Source: Methanobrevibacter millerae (GTDB lineage: Archaea > Methanobacteriota > Methanobacteria > Methanobacteriales > Methanobacteriaceae). Taken from it: 64,000 nucleotides of DNA. Location of the stretch: positions 62,001-126,000 of the forward strand of contig NZ_FMXB01000001.1 of NCBI RefSeq assembly GCF_900103415.1. Direction: 5' to 3'. Shown piece after piece: positions 41,723 to 50,918 of the stretch (position 1 is the first letter of the stretch; each line of letters opens with the position of its first letter). The notes under the pieces were generated by a model that saw only the letters and a program-made list of their open reading frames with translations, ran no database searches and was not told where the DNA came from. The position numbers and the translations under genes were made by a program.

Positions 41723-42712
41723 ATGAACAAGAAAAAGGTATTGAAGTTTTTCGGATACAAATTTGTTAGATTCATAATATTGATGGTTGCTGTTGCAATC
41801 TTTAGTTTTGTACTATTAGATTTATCCCCTATTGATCCAGTTAATGCTTATTTAAAAGGTGCTGCTGTATCTCCGGCTCAAAGAGCAATTCTTGAACAGT
41901 ATTTTGGTGTTGGAGTGCCGTTGCCTACTAAAATCTATCACTGGCTGTTGGATTTGATTCAGGGTAATCTTGGTACCTCATTGATTTATCGCGCTCCTGT
42001 AATTGACGTAATCATTGATAAGTTCGTGACTTCTCTTGCATTGATGTCATTATCTTGGATATTTAGCGGAATCATCGGTTTTGCATTAGGCATCGTTGCA
42101 GGTAAAAACAAAGGATCCTGGATTGATAAAGCTGTAAAAGTTTACTGTTACGCAATTCAATCTGCACCATCCTTCTGGGTCGGTATGCTTGTTTTAATGG
42201 TATTTGCAGTTTATCTGGGATGGTTCCCAATCGGATTCGGTGTTCCTATAGGTACCAAGAGTACGGATGCGACATTCCTGGAATGGGCGTCACGTCTGGT
42301 GCTTCCTACATTGACGCTGAGTCTGGTCGGTCTGGCGCCGATTGCAATGTACACGCGTAATGAATTGGTTAGCGTATTATCCTCTGATTATATATTGTTT
42401 GCAAAATCAAGAGGTGAAAAAGGTTGGAATTTAATTAAAGACCATGGTATCAGGAACATATTATTGCCGGCAATCACATTGCAGTTCATGTCATTCAGTG
42501 AACTCTTCGGAGGTGCTGTACTTGTGGAACAGGTATTTTCCTATCCCGGTATCGGTCAGACTGCTGTAGCGGCGGGTCTTCAGAATGATGTTCCGCTGTT
42601 TTTAGGAATTGTTGTAATCAGTGCAATCTTTGTATTTGTAGGTAACCTGCTTGCGGATATTTCCTATTACTTTATAGATCCAAGAATCAAGGAGAATGAG
42701 TTCAATGATTAG
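41723..42712 (+). CDS. Nickel/peptide ABC permease, NikB/DppB-like
   Basis: 329 residues with six helices. The family opening is FVRFIILMVAVAIFSFVLLD, with LSPIDPVNAY. The coupling motif is EKGWNLIKDHGIRNILLPAI, followed by EQVFSYPGIGQ near the C-terminus. Together with the next gene it forms the membrane channel, powered by the NikDE-like ATPases at 36758-38321. Start follows AAGGGGG at ten bases or less. The stop overlaps the next gene by eight bases. Confidence 0.9.
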   Translation: MNKKKVLKFFGYKFVRFIILMVAVAIFSFVLLDLSPIDPVNAYLKGAAVSPAQRAILEQYFGVGVPLPTKIYHWLLDLIQGNLGTSLIYRAPVIDVIIDKFVTSLALMSLSWIFSGIIGFALGIVAGKNKGSWIDKAVKVYCYAIQSAPSFWVGMLVLMVFAVYLGWFPIGFGVPIGTKSTDATFLEWASRLVLPTLTLSLVGLAPIAMYTRNELVSVLSSDYILFAKSRGEKGWNLIKDHGIRNILLPAITLQFMSFSELFGGAVLVEQVFSYPGIGQTAVAAGLQNDVPLFLGIVVISAIFVFVGNLLADISYYFIDPRIKENEFND

Positions 42713-43560
42713 AAAAAAACAGGACGATAAGAAACAGTGGTTTGTATACAATGCAAACCTCAGGACAAAAACTCTTGTTATCATTGCTATTTCAGTAGTG
42801 GTTATTGCAAGTATCCTGATAGCCAGCCTATTCATTGGGGAGATTCCAACAAGCTTTGCAAGCGCAAATCAAATGCCTTCACTGGAACACCTTTTCGGTA
42901 CTGATTGGATGGGTAGAGACATGTTTCAGCGAACCATTGCGGGACTTGCATTAAGTCTGACTGTAGGTATCATTGCTTCTGCAATCAGTACAGTCATTTC
43001 CATTATTTTGGGACTGTTTTCAAGTTTCAACAGGTTTGCTGATGAAATAGTTGCAGGAATCATTGACTTATTCGGATCAATACCTCACATTCTTTTGATT
43101 ATTCTTGTTTCCATCATGTTCGGTGGAGGAACCTTCGGGGTTATCATGGGTGTAGGTTTAACTCACTGGACTCCTCTCGCAAGGGTTCTCAGATCCGAAG
43201 TAAAGGAAATCAAAACAAAGGAATTTATTGCCTTAGCCCAAAATTTCGGTAGATCTAAGGCTTGGATTGCAATGAAACATATTTTTACCGTTGGTTATTT
43301 CCCAGATTATTGTGGGTGTTATTTTGATGTTCCCTCACGCAATTATGCACGAGGCTGCTATAACATTCTTAGGATTCGGTTTACCACCTCACGAACCTGC
43401 AATTGGGGTAATCCTGTCTGAATCAATGCACTATCTCTCATCAGGATACTGGTGGTTGGCATTCTACCCTGGTATGTCCCTGCTGATTGTTGTATTGCTC
43501 TTTGACTTAATCGGTGAAAGTGTTGAAAAATTACTCAATCCTGAAACTGCACATAAATAA
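42705..43560 (+). pseudogene. Nickel/peptide ABC permease, NikC/DppC-like, frameshifted
   Basis: Second permease, about 284 residues if corrected. The first part runs from ATG 42705 in frame through KAWIAMKHI. It continues one frame later as LPLVISQIIVGVILMFPHAI to LNPETAHK. The join is the run of five T at 43282-43286: removing one T restores HILPLVISQ. Both parts are of full family quality (GLTHWTPLARVLRSEV, HEAAITFLGFG). Without correction the chain ends at 43421 with 45 unrelated residues and lacks its last two helices. Either a sequencing error, a recent inactivation or programmed slippage. Confidence 0.85.
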
Positions 43561-43570
43561 CTGGATATTT

Positions 43571-43595
43571 AAGAGAAATTATTTTAATTTCTCTT
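43571..43595 (+). terminator. Eleven-base hairpin ending the transporter operon
   Basis: AAGAGAAATTA, loop TTT, TAATTTCTCTT, perfectly paired, followed by CATTACTTTTTT. The next gene starts 24 bases after it, so read-through or a separate promoter must drive the second GNAT. Confidence 0.6.
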
Positions 43596-43619
43596 TCATT
43601 ACTTTTTTGGGGGAAAATT

Positions 43620-44117
43620 ATGGATTTTGAAATCAGGCAAATTAATGATGATGAAATCAGCCTAGCCCAATCTTTCCTGTTTGACCAAATCAAGAAGGTT
43701 TATGGAATCGACAGGATGCCTGAATATCATTATGACATCGACGATTTGGAGAAATATTACCTTTTGCCGCCTCGAAACAATTTTTACATTGCTTTTAATG
43801 GGGATGAGATTGTAGCAACCGCAGGCATTAGGGCATACGATAAGGATTATGAAATCTTTGAAGGCATTTATTCGGCCGAAAACACTGCAAGCATTTGGAG
43901 GTTAATGGTCGATGAAAAGTATAGAAGGCATGGCCTTGCACGTAATCTTGTAGGCAAAATGGAAGAATTTGCACGCAGCCAAAAATATGATAAAATTTAC
44001 CTTCATACACATAGATATCTTGATGCAGCCATTGCATTCTGGAAGTCTTTAGGCTATGAGGTAACAGTCGAAGAAGACGATTATGACGAAACAAGCCACA
44101 TGGTTAAAAATTTATAA
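43620..44117 (+). CDS. GNAT-family N-acetyltransferase, copy 2
   Basis: 165 residues, a clear relative of the protein at 38475: shared DQIKKVYG/DFLFKQIK start region, IRAYDKDYE, SIWRLMVD, YRRHGLARNL and YLHTHRYLDAA. It lacks the C-terminal 20 residues of copy 1. The two copies sit at either end of the nickel/peptide transporter group. GGGGG precedes the ATG by six bases. The acetyl acceptor is unknown. Confidence 0.8.
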   Translation: MDFEIRQINDDEISLAQSFLFDQIKKVYGIDRMPEYHYDIDDLEKYYLLPPRNNFYIAFNGDEIVATAGIRAYDKDYEIFEGIYSAENTASIWRLMVDEKYRRHGLARNLVGKMEEFARSQKYDKIYLHTHRYLDAAIAFWKSLGYEVTVEEDDYDETSHMVKNL

Positions 44118-44120
44118 TTT

Positions 44121-44134
44121 GGATTTTAAAATCC
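44121..44134. terminator. Palindrome after the GNAT gene
   Basis: GGATTTTAAAATCC, a perfect 14-base palindrome three bases after the stop codon, followed by TAAAACTTATTTTATATT. It may act as a terminator; it also sits just upstream of the TATA region for truA. Confidence 0.4.
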
Positions 44135-44172
44135 TAAAACTTATTTTATATTAAGATTAATATCTATTATTG

Positions 44173-45033
44173 ATGAAAAGAACAGCATTAAAGATTGGAT
44201 ATATCGGTACTAATTTTCACGGTTTTCAAAGGCAGCCTGATTTAAGGACTGTTGAAGAGGAATTAATTTATCATTTGCGTAAATTGGATTATATTGATGA
44301 TTTAAAGAAATCCAGATTTAGGATAGCTGGCAGAACTGACGCCGGAGTCCACAGTCTGGGCAATGTAATAAGCTTTCAGTCCGAAAAGGAAGTGAGGGTT
44401 AATGAAATCAACAACAGCCTGCCTGACGATATCCAGATTCTTGCAAAGGCGCCTGTTCGCTACGCATTCAAGCCGAGATATGCCCAGATGAGGCAATATC
44501 GCTATCTTTTGTTCCAGAATCTTGACGTCGAAAAGCTTGAGGAGGTTGCGGAAGTCTTTAAAGGAACCCATAACTTCACCAATTTCACCAAAAGGTTTCA
44601 AAAGACAACCACAAGAACGATTGACGACATAAAAATTACTAAAGTTGATTTAGATGACTATCACAAAAGGGAGTTTCCGAATCTCCATGATACATTAAGT
44701 CCCATTTTTGTAGACATCTACGGTGAGTCTTTCCTCTGGAATATGGTAAGAAAGATGATGAGGGTCTTTGTAGATTATGCAAACGATAAGATAACTCTGG
44801 ATGAGATAAAGGAGCTATTGAATCCTGAAGAGAACTCACCAAGGGCACACATTAAGGTAATGGAAGCCGAATATCTGATTTTAATGGATATCCAGTATGA
44901 CGGCATCAGGTTTACCTATGATGACTACGCCTGCGAGCGCTTCAGAAGAAATCTGGTAAATTCACTGGACAATCTGCAAAAAAAGTATGCAATCCGTGAA
45001 TCCATGATAAAAAGCTTAAACGATTTGCTTTAA
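44173..45033 (+). CDS. truA: tRNA pseudouridine synthase TruA
   Basis: 286 residues. It converts uridines 38-40 of tRNA anticodon arms. The catalytic Asp lies in AGRTDAGVHSLGN, with further family segments FKPRYAQMRQYRY and ESFLWNMVRKMM. ATG 44173 is preceded by no ribosome binding site; a TATA-like TTTTATATTAAG about 27 bases upstream suggests a leaderless message. Overlaps the convergent exported-protein gene by four bases. Confidence 0.93.
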   Translation: MKRTALKIGYIGTNFHGFQRQPDLRTVEEELIYHLRKLDYIDDLKKSRFRIAGRTDAGVHSLGNVISFQSEKEVRVNEINNSLPDDIQILAKAPVRYAFKPRYAQMRQYRYLLFQNLDVEKLEEVAEVFKGTHNFTNFTKRFQKTTTRTIDDIKITKVDLDDYHKREFPNLHDTLSPIFVDIYGESFLWNMVRKMMRVFVDYANDKITLDEIKELLNPEENSPRAHIKVMEAEYLILMDIQYDGIRFTYDDYACERFRRNLVNSLDNLQKKYAIRESMIKSLNDLL

Positions 45034-45458
45034 GGCTTAATTGGTGTTATGTTATTTAATTTGTTGAATTCCTTGAGATAATTAATTGAATCGTTAATGT
45101 AATCCTCATCTATTATGGTGCTTGCATAGAGCACTGAAACCGTATACTTTTTCCCGTCGATTTGAATCAGCTCAATGGCACCCATATCGCTTGCCTGGCG
45201 ATTTGAAAAGCAGAATATGTCTTTTTCTCCGCTTGACCAGAACTCATACATTGATGAGTTTTTAAAAGATGGGCTGCTGTCGTTGAATTCACCGATAATA
45301 AAACGAGGATTGTCATAGGTTTTTGGCATGAAGTAGTTTCCATCGCTTCTCTTTCCCGAAAAGTCGGACGGGACCTGTAAATCGTTAACATTCACAGCAT
45401 ATGCCACGCTTATTGCAAATAATGTTATTATTAAGATAACAGAAATCTTTTTAATCAT
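45030..45458 (-). CDS. Exported hypothetical protein
   Basis: 142 residues with a signal peptide (KKISVILIITLFAISVAYA, cleavage after about residue 21). The mature domain starts VNVNDLQVPSDFSGKRSDG and has alternating strands, fitting a small extracellular domain. I do not recognise an enzyme motif. Methanobrevibacter genomes hold several proteins of this layout. A single gene on the minus strand between truA and the NCS2 permease, 50 bases downstream of the latter. Confidence 0.55.
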   Translation of the reverse strand: MIKKISVILIITLFAISVAYAVNVNDLQVPSDFSGKRSDGNYFMPKTYDNPRFIIGEFNDSSPSFKNSSMYEFWSSGEKDIFCFSNRQASDMGAIELIQIDGKKYTVSVLYASTIIDEDYINDSINYLKEFNKLNNITPIKP

Positions 45459-45507
45459 TTTTCACCACTTTTAAAATTTTAAAAAGTTGTATGATTTACC
45501 CATACAA

Positions 45508-46845
45508 CTATAGTCCGAAGAATAGGTAAATTATAAAGACTATTGTAAGTATCCACATTCCCCACGACATTTCCCGGTATTTTCCCATTGCGACTGTCGC
45601 TACGGCATAAGTTAGGAATCCCCATGCGATACCAAGGGAAATTGAGTAGCCCAATACCATCATGATGATTGTCATGAATACGGATGAGGCAATATCTATA
45701 TTATCCAAGTTCACTTCTTTTAATTGTTCAATCATTAAAAAACCGACAATAATCAATGCTGAGGCGGTTACCGGAGCAGTAAATAATGACAGTATCAATG
45801 GAGCGAAGAATATGGATAATATGAAGAAGATGCCCGTTACAATAGAGGTAAGTCCTGTTCTTCCGCCAAGACCGATGCCTGTAGCACTTTCCACAAAAGC
45901 AGTTACGGTACTTGTACCGCAGATGGAACCGATCATTCCGGCTACTCCATCGCTTAAGAACGCCTTTTCTATGTTTTTTGCCTTTCCGTCTTCATCAATG
46001 AATCCGCATTGTCTTCCGAGTGTAATCAAAGTTCCTGTAGTATCGAAAAATGTAACGAATAGCAATGAAAATACAATCATTATCAGATTAGGAATATTGG
46101 AGAACAGCTGCCCGAATCCACGTGCAAAGCCGAAGAATAATGTAGTATCAAAATTAAATGATATGATGTATTGTGGAAGTGAAGGCATTAAAGGGTTTCC
46201 GGTTCCAAATCCAATATAAGTAAATATCAAACCGATAATGGCTGTTTCAACCAATCCGAAAAACACTGCGGCAGGTACTTTTTGAACAAATAGAATCATT
46301 GTAACCATAATGCCGATTATTGTGAGCAATGCCGTCGGAGATAGAAGAGATCCCATAGAGACAATTGTTGAAGGATTGCTTACAATGATTCCAGCACCTT
46401 TAAGACCTAAAAATGCCAGGAAAAATCCAATACCTGCACCGATACCCAGTTTCAAGTCAACAGGGATGATATTTAAAATAGCTTCCCTCAATCCGGAAAT
46501 CGTTATTATTATAAAGATTATGCTTGAAACAAAAACCGCCGCAAGTGCCGTTTCCCATGTGTTTCCCATAGCTATAATAATCGTGTATGTAAATAATGCG
46601 TTAAGTCCCATTCCGGGTGCAAGACCGATGGGATATTTGGAAACAAGACCCATTATTATACAGGCAATCCCCGATGCAATCGCTGTAGAGAAAAATATTC
46701 CTGTTGCAGGCATTCCGCCATCTGCAAGCATTGTTGGGTTAACCCCTAAAATATATGCCATTGCAAGGAAAGTAGTAATTCCTGCGAATATTTCTGTTTT
46801 AAAGTCTGTACCATTTTCCTCAAATTTGAAAAAATTGTCTAACAT
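45508..46845 (-). CDS. NCS2-family purine permease
   Basis: 445 residues with about twelve helices. The AzgA-like subgroup features are present: GITTFLAMAYILGVNP at the N-terminus, GIGIGFFLAFLGLKG-like repeat, and the DTTGTLI and GTSTVTAFVESATG motifs of the transport core. It imports hypoxanthine, guanine or adenine with protons or sodium. It is single, and divergent from the MATE gene across a 281-base AT-rich gap that holds a palindrome at 46991-47013. No riboswitch-like structure was recognised in the leader. Confidence 0.9.
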   Translation of the reverse strand: MLDNFFKFEENGTDFKTEIFAGITTFLAMAYILGVNPTMLADGGMPATGIFFSTAIASGIACIIMGLVSKYPIGLAPGMGLNALFTYTIIIAMGNTWETALAAVFVSSIIFIIITISGLREAILNIIPVDLKLGIGAGIGFFLAFLGLKGAGIIVSNPSTIVSMGSLLSPTALLTIIGIMVTMILFVQKVPAAVFFGLVETAIIGLIFTYIGFGTGNPLMPSLPQYIISFNFDTTLFFGFARGFGQLFSNIPNLIMIVFSLLFVTFFDTTGTLITLGRQCGFIDEDGKAKNIEKAFLSDGVAGMIGSICGTSTVTAFVESATGIGLGGRTGLTSIVTGIFFILSIFFAPLILSLFTAPVTASALIIVGFLMIEQLKEVNLDNIDIASSVFMTIIMMVLGYSISLGIAWGFLTYAVATVAMGKYREMSWGMWILTIVFIIYLFFGL

Positions 46846-46990
46846 AAAGACCTCTCAATCAAAACTTACTGTTTCGATATGAGTATTTATATGCAATTTA
46901 TTTAAAATATTTAGTTATTTGATTTTGATGTAATGCATTTGTTGATTGGAGAAAAAACAGCTAAAAGATTATTGAAAATTCTAATTTTTA

Positions 46991-47013
46991 CATGTGATTT
47001 TTAAAAATACATG
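46991..47013. promoter_or_regulatory. Inverted repeat in the NCS2-MATE divergent gap
   Basis: CATGTGATTTTT facing AAAAATACATG: eleven paired bases with one bulged G. It could be an operator for either gene. The rest of the gap 46846-47126 is AT-rich with no gene. Confidence 0.4.
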
Positions 47014-47126
47014 CAGTTTTCCAAAAGTAAATAATTTTCTTATTAAGCATTCACTCAAAATGCTTATTTAATTAGATTAACAAATATTTAAACAGATTTT
47101 AAAATTCATTTTTTGGTTGACTGACA

Positions 47127-48485
47127 ATGGCTAACGATAACGTTGAACTGATGAGGGGAGAACCGGAAATAGCTGTAAGGAAACTGGCTATTCCAATTAT
47201 GATTTCAATGCTTTTAACGGCATCCTATAATATCGTTGATGGTATTTGGGTAGCCGGACTGGGTCAGGCAGCCATTGCCGGAATAGGCTTTGTAACGCCG
47301 ATATTCATGATTATTAACGGTTTCAGCATAGGTCTTGGAAACGGTGCAACGAGCAGCATCAGCCGTGCCGTCGGCGCAAGGAATCATGAACGGGCCAATA
47401 AATCGGCAACTCATGCAATATTGATATTTTTGGCAGCTTCCATAATAATGTCATGTGTTCTGCTTCTGCTTCTGGAGCCTTTGCTTAAGACTTACGGTGC
47501 ATCAGGACAATCGTTGGCTGAAGGAATAAAGTACGGAACTCCATTGTTTATTGGTTTATTCGCATTCATGTTCTCCAATGGGGGAAGCGGTATTCTTCGT
47601 GGGGAAGGTGATATGAAAAGGGCAATGTATGCAATTATCGTTTCCGTTGTCTTGAATTTTGTTCTCGATCCTCTTTTCATATATGTGCTTAATCTGGGCT
47701 CAGCTGGTGCTTCTCTTGCAACAATCATGAGTGCATTGGGTTCTGCAATAGTTATAATGTATTGGATTTTAATTAAAAAGGACACCTACGTCCACGTTAC
47801 ATTCAAGGACTTTGAATTCGATTCAAAAATAGTAATGGATATCCTGAAGGTAGGTATTCCTGCTTCCCTGGACATGCTGATGATGTCAATTGCAATGAGT
47901 CTTTATCTGGTATTCATTTCATCAATTGCAGGTGAATACGGTATCGCTGCATTCACTTCAGGCCAGAGATTATATTTATTCGCCATCATGCCTCTTACTT
48001 CCATCGGAAGTGCCGTAGCTGCCGTCAGCGGTAGCGCCTTCGGTGCCAGAAACGGCGATTATCTTGACAGGACTCACATCTATGGTACCAAGTTTGCAAT
48101 GCTTTTAGGGGTTGCGTTAATGCTTATTCTGGTAATATTTGCACCACAATTGGCGCTGCTTTTTGCATACACTCCAGAAACAGCTGTATTGGTTCCTGAA
48201 ATCACTAACTTTTTAAGAATTGCTTCTTTTGGACTGCTTCTGGTCGGAATAGGAATGCCTTCAAGCTTCATGTATCAGGGAATCGGAAGGGGAACCACGA
48301 GCCTTGCCTGGACAATCATAAGGGAAGTAATCTTCACTGTCAGTTTCACTTATCTCTTTGGTATTGTTTTTAATTGGGGTTTGACAGGTATATGGACAGG
48401 ACTTGCAGTAGGTAGAATGATTGCATCCATTTTAAACTTCATATATGCCAGAACCACTATTAAAAGATTGAAAGAACAATTCTAA
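47127..48485 (+). CDS. MATE-family efflux transporter, second copy
   Basis: 452 residues, about twelve helices, related to the protein at 35388: shared IMISMLLTASYNIVDGIWVA opening, GEGDMKRAMYA between helices and YQGIGRGTTS in the C-terminal half. Substrate unknown. It follows the divergent gap with the palindrome at 46991 and is 56 bases before the wecB gene. The two MATE copies are 12 kb apart and differ enough that recent duplication is unlikely. Confidence 0.9.
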   Translation: MANDNVELMRGEPEIAVRKLAIPIMISMLLTASYNIVDGIWVAGLGQAAIAGIGFVTPIFMIINGFSIGLGNGATSSISRAVGARNHERANKSATHAILIFLAASIIMSCVLLLLLEPLLKTYGASGQSLAEGIKYGTPLFIGLFAFMFSNGGSGILRGEGDMKRAMYAIIVSVVLNFVLDPLFIYVLNLGSAGASLATIMSALGSAIVIMYWILIKKDTYVHVTFKDFEFDSKIVMDILKVGIPASLDMLMMSIAMSLYLVFISSIAGEYGIAAFTSGQRLYLFAIMPLTSIGSAVAAVSGSAFGARNGDYLDRTHIYGTKFAMLLGVALMLILVIFAPQLALLFAYTPETAVLVPEITNFLRIASFGLLLVGIGMPSSFMYQGIGRGTTSLAWTIIREVIFTVSFTYLFGIVFNWGLTGIWTGLAVGRMIASILNFIYARTTIKRLKEQF

Positions 48486-48541
48486 AGCTTTTTTTAATAT
48501 TATATATATGATAATGAATATAGTATATTTTGAGGGATATT

Positions 48542-49864
48542 ATGAAAATTGCTGTAGTACTTGGAACAAGGCCCGAAATCATTAAAATGGCCCCAATTAT
48601 CGATGAAATTATAAAAAGAGGTATTGATTTAACTCTTATTCATACGGGACAGCATTACGATAAGGAAATGTCCGATAACTTCTTTAAAGACCTTGAAATC
48701 CCTGCTCCGGATTACAATATTCATGTGGGCTCAGGTTCTCACGGAAAGCAGACGGGACTGATGATGGAAGGCATTGAAGAGGTATTGGTGGATGAAAAAC
48801 CGGATATCGTTTTGGTTCAGGGAGATACCAATGCGGTTCTTGCAGGAGCTCTTGTGGCCTCCAAACTGCACATTGCCGTCGGCCACGTCGAGGCGGGACT
48901 CAGGTCATTTGACATGACGATGCCCGAAGAAATCAACCGCAGAGCTTGCGACGTTACTTCAACAATGTACTTTATCCCAACTGAAGAATCAGCCATTAAC
49001 CTGCTGGCTGAAGGATTTTCAAGGAAAAATTTGATAATAACCGGAAACACCGTTGTCGACGCCTGCTTCAGGCATCTTGAAATCGCCAGAAAAAGGGGAT
49101 TCGAGGACGAATCACTTGCCGAGCTGGACATTGACAATATGAAAAATATCCTGACCTTAACTATGCACAGGGCGGAAAACGTCGACGACAAAGAAAGGGT
49201 AACAAGCATTATCGAAGCCCTGAAGGAACTCGATCAGATGAATATAATTTTCCCGATACATCCAAGAACAAAAAAGACTCTGGAAAGCTTTGGACTCTTT
49301 GATGAGCTGAATAATTTAAATCATGTTCATATAATCAAGCCGATAGGTTATCTGGACTTTCTGCAGCTGACTTCAAAGTCCAGCTTAATCTTGACAGATT
49401 CCGGAGGCCTTCAGGAAGAGGCAATCACGATAAACGTTCCCGCATTAACGTTAAGGTACAATACTGAAAGGCCTGAAACGGTAACGGCCGGAGGAAACAT
49501 CCTGGTGGGCTCCGACAAGAAAGCAATCCTTGAAAATGCAGAAAAAATATTAAATGACAAAGAATTTGCAGACAGGATGCGAAACGCTGAAAACCCTTAC
49601 GGACAGGGTGATTCAGCTCAAAAAACCGTTGATGCAATTCAGGATTATTACGATAACGGATTACTTGATATCAAGGCTCCCGAAGACATCATGACATCAT
49701 TTGAAAGAAAAATGGCATTGATTAATGAAAATATTACTGTTAATGAATTCGAAGAGAAAAACAATGCCCTGATTCACATGGTATTCGACGGAGAAAAGAT
49801 GCGTTTTCCAGCTGATGATTTAAATATAAAAGAGATGTGTGTTACTTATGACAAATTCCAATGA
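48542..49864 (+). CDS. wecB: UDP-N-acetylglucosamine 2-epimerase (non-hydrolysing)
   Basis: 440 residues. It makes UDP-ManNAc for surface glycans or pseudomurein-associated sugars in the cytoplasm. Family motifs: [36 protein letters not shown], and DSGGLQEEA. The usual length is about 370, so this protein has an extra tail of some 70 residues that is acidic and includes [14 protein letters not shown]. Start ATG 48542 follows GAGGG. Its end overlaps the mfnD start by 17 bases, giving the operon wecB-mfnD-mfnF-rnhA. Confidence 0.92.
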   Translation: MKIAVVLGTRPEIIKMAPIIDEIIKRGIDLTLIHTGQHYDKEMSDNFFKDLEIPAPDYNIHVGSGSHGKQTGLMMEGIEEVLVDEKPDIVLVQGDTNAVLAGALVASKLHIAVGHVEAGLRSFDMTMPEEINRRACDVTSTMYFIPTEESAINLLAEGFSRKNLIITGNTVVDACFRHLEIARKRGFEDESLAELDIDNMKNILTLTMHRAENVDDKERVTSIIEALKELDQMNIIFPIHPRTKKTLESFGLFDELNNLNHVHIIKPIGYLDFLQLTSKSSLILTDSGGLQEEAITINVPALTLRYNTERPETVTAGGNILVGSDKKAILENAEKILNDKEFADRMRNAENPYGQGDSAQKTVDAIQDYYDNGLLDIKAPEDIMTSFERKMALINENITVNEFEEKNNALIHMVFDGEKMRFPADDLNIKEMCVTYDKFQ

Positions 49865-50915
49865 ATCAATATTAGTATTTGAGTATTTCACCGCTTCAGG
49901 TGAAAAGGATAAAAGCATAATTTCAGAAGCGGAAGCATTGCTTTTTGCATTAATCGATGATTTGAAGGATTATGCTTTGGATGTGGTTTTAAACGAATCA
50001 TATGAAGATGTTATTAAAGAATATGAAAATGTCAATCCGATATTGATTGATACAGACATTATCTCCTGGCTTAAAGATAATGCGGCCAACTTCAAAAGGG
50101 CCATTTTTATTGCAGCCGAAAATGACAATAATTTATATAACATTACAAAGATTCTGGAAGACAGTGGCGTATCAATTTACACATCTTCAAGCGATGCATG
50201 CCTGACTGCATCTGACAAGTCCTTAAGCTATGAAACGATTGGAAATACCGTTCCTCAGCCAAGAACATTCAGAATGAAAATAGATCCTAAGGGATACTGG
50301 AAAAGAGCTATTGAAAACCTCTATGACAAATGGCAGGCTGAAGACCCATTAACACCCCTTAAGATTATAATAAAGCCATTGATTGGCGTTGACTGTGAAA
50401 ATGTCGTATTGATTGAAGACATTAATGACTTAAGCTATGATCTGGAGGAAATATTTGAAAAAGGCTCCAGAATAGTCGTTCAGGAGTTCATTGAAGGCGA
50501 AGACGTAAGCGTCAGCTTAATATGTCATGAAGGCACTGCCGTACCGATAAGCCTGAACAAACAGTTTGTAGAGCTTGATAAAAACAACGGAACATATGTC
50601 GGCGGAAAAATACCTTATGAAAGCGAAGTTAAAGACGAGCTCTTTGACATTGCAAAAAAAGCCTGCGAATCCATTGAAGGCTTGAACGGTTTTGTCGGTG
50701 TTGATTTGATAGTCAGTGATGATGATATCTATCCAGCATACCTGCTTGAAGTCAATTCCAGGTTTACAACACCATATGTTGGACTTAAACAAATTGCAAC
50801 TTTCAACATCGCCAAAACGATAATCGAAGGTAACATTGATGAAGTTGAAGTTTCCCTTGACGGAAAAGTGGAATTCATAAAAGAAAACGATGACTTGATT
50901 ATCAGGAGACTCTAA
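49848..50915 (+). CDS. mfnD: Tyramine-L-glutamate ligase (methanofuran synthesis), ATP-grasp
   Basis: 355-residue ATP-grasp enzyme that joins glutamate to tyramine, an early methanofuran step. The ATP-grasp core has [33 protein letters not shown] and the metal-binding LLEVNSRF. The next gene encodes an MfnF-type protein, which supports the assignment over a general carboxylate-amine ligase. Start ATG 49848 lies inside wecB; an earlier in-frame GTG at 49839 is possible. Confidence 0.8.
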   Translation: MTNSNESILVFEYFTASGEKDKSIISEAEALLFALIDDLKDYALDVVLNESYEDVIKEYENVNPILIDTDIISWLKDNAANFKRAIFIAAENDNNLYNITKILEDSGVSIYTSSSDACLTASDKSLSYETIGNTVPQPRTFRMKIDPKGYWKRAIENLYDKWQAEDPLTPLKIIIKPLIGVDCENVVLIEDINDLSYDLEEIFEKGSRIVVQEFIEGEDVSVSLICHEGTAVPISLNKQFVELDKNNGTYVGGKIPYESEVKDELFDIAKKACESIEGLNGFVGVDLIVSDDDIYPAYLLEVNSRFTTPYVGLKQIATFNIAKTIIEGNIDEVEVSLDGKVEFIKENDDLIIRRL

Positions 50916-50918
50916 AAC

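Noticed and set aside
46846-47126. A purine riboswitch before the NCS2 permease
   Set aside because: The gap has no conserved three-way-junction sequence, and such riboswitches are not known in these archaea.
35388-48485. The two MATE genes or the two GNAT genes as ends of a composite transposon
   Set aside because: They are ordinary paralogues without inverted repeats, transposase or target duplications nearby.
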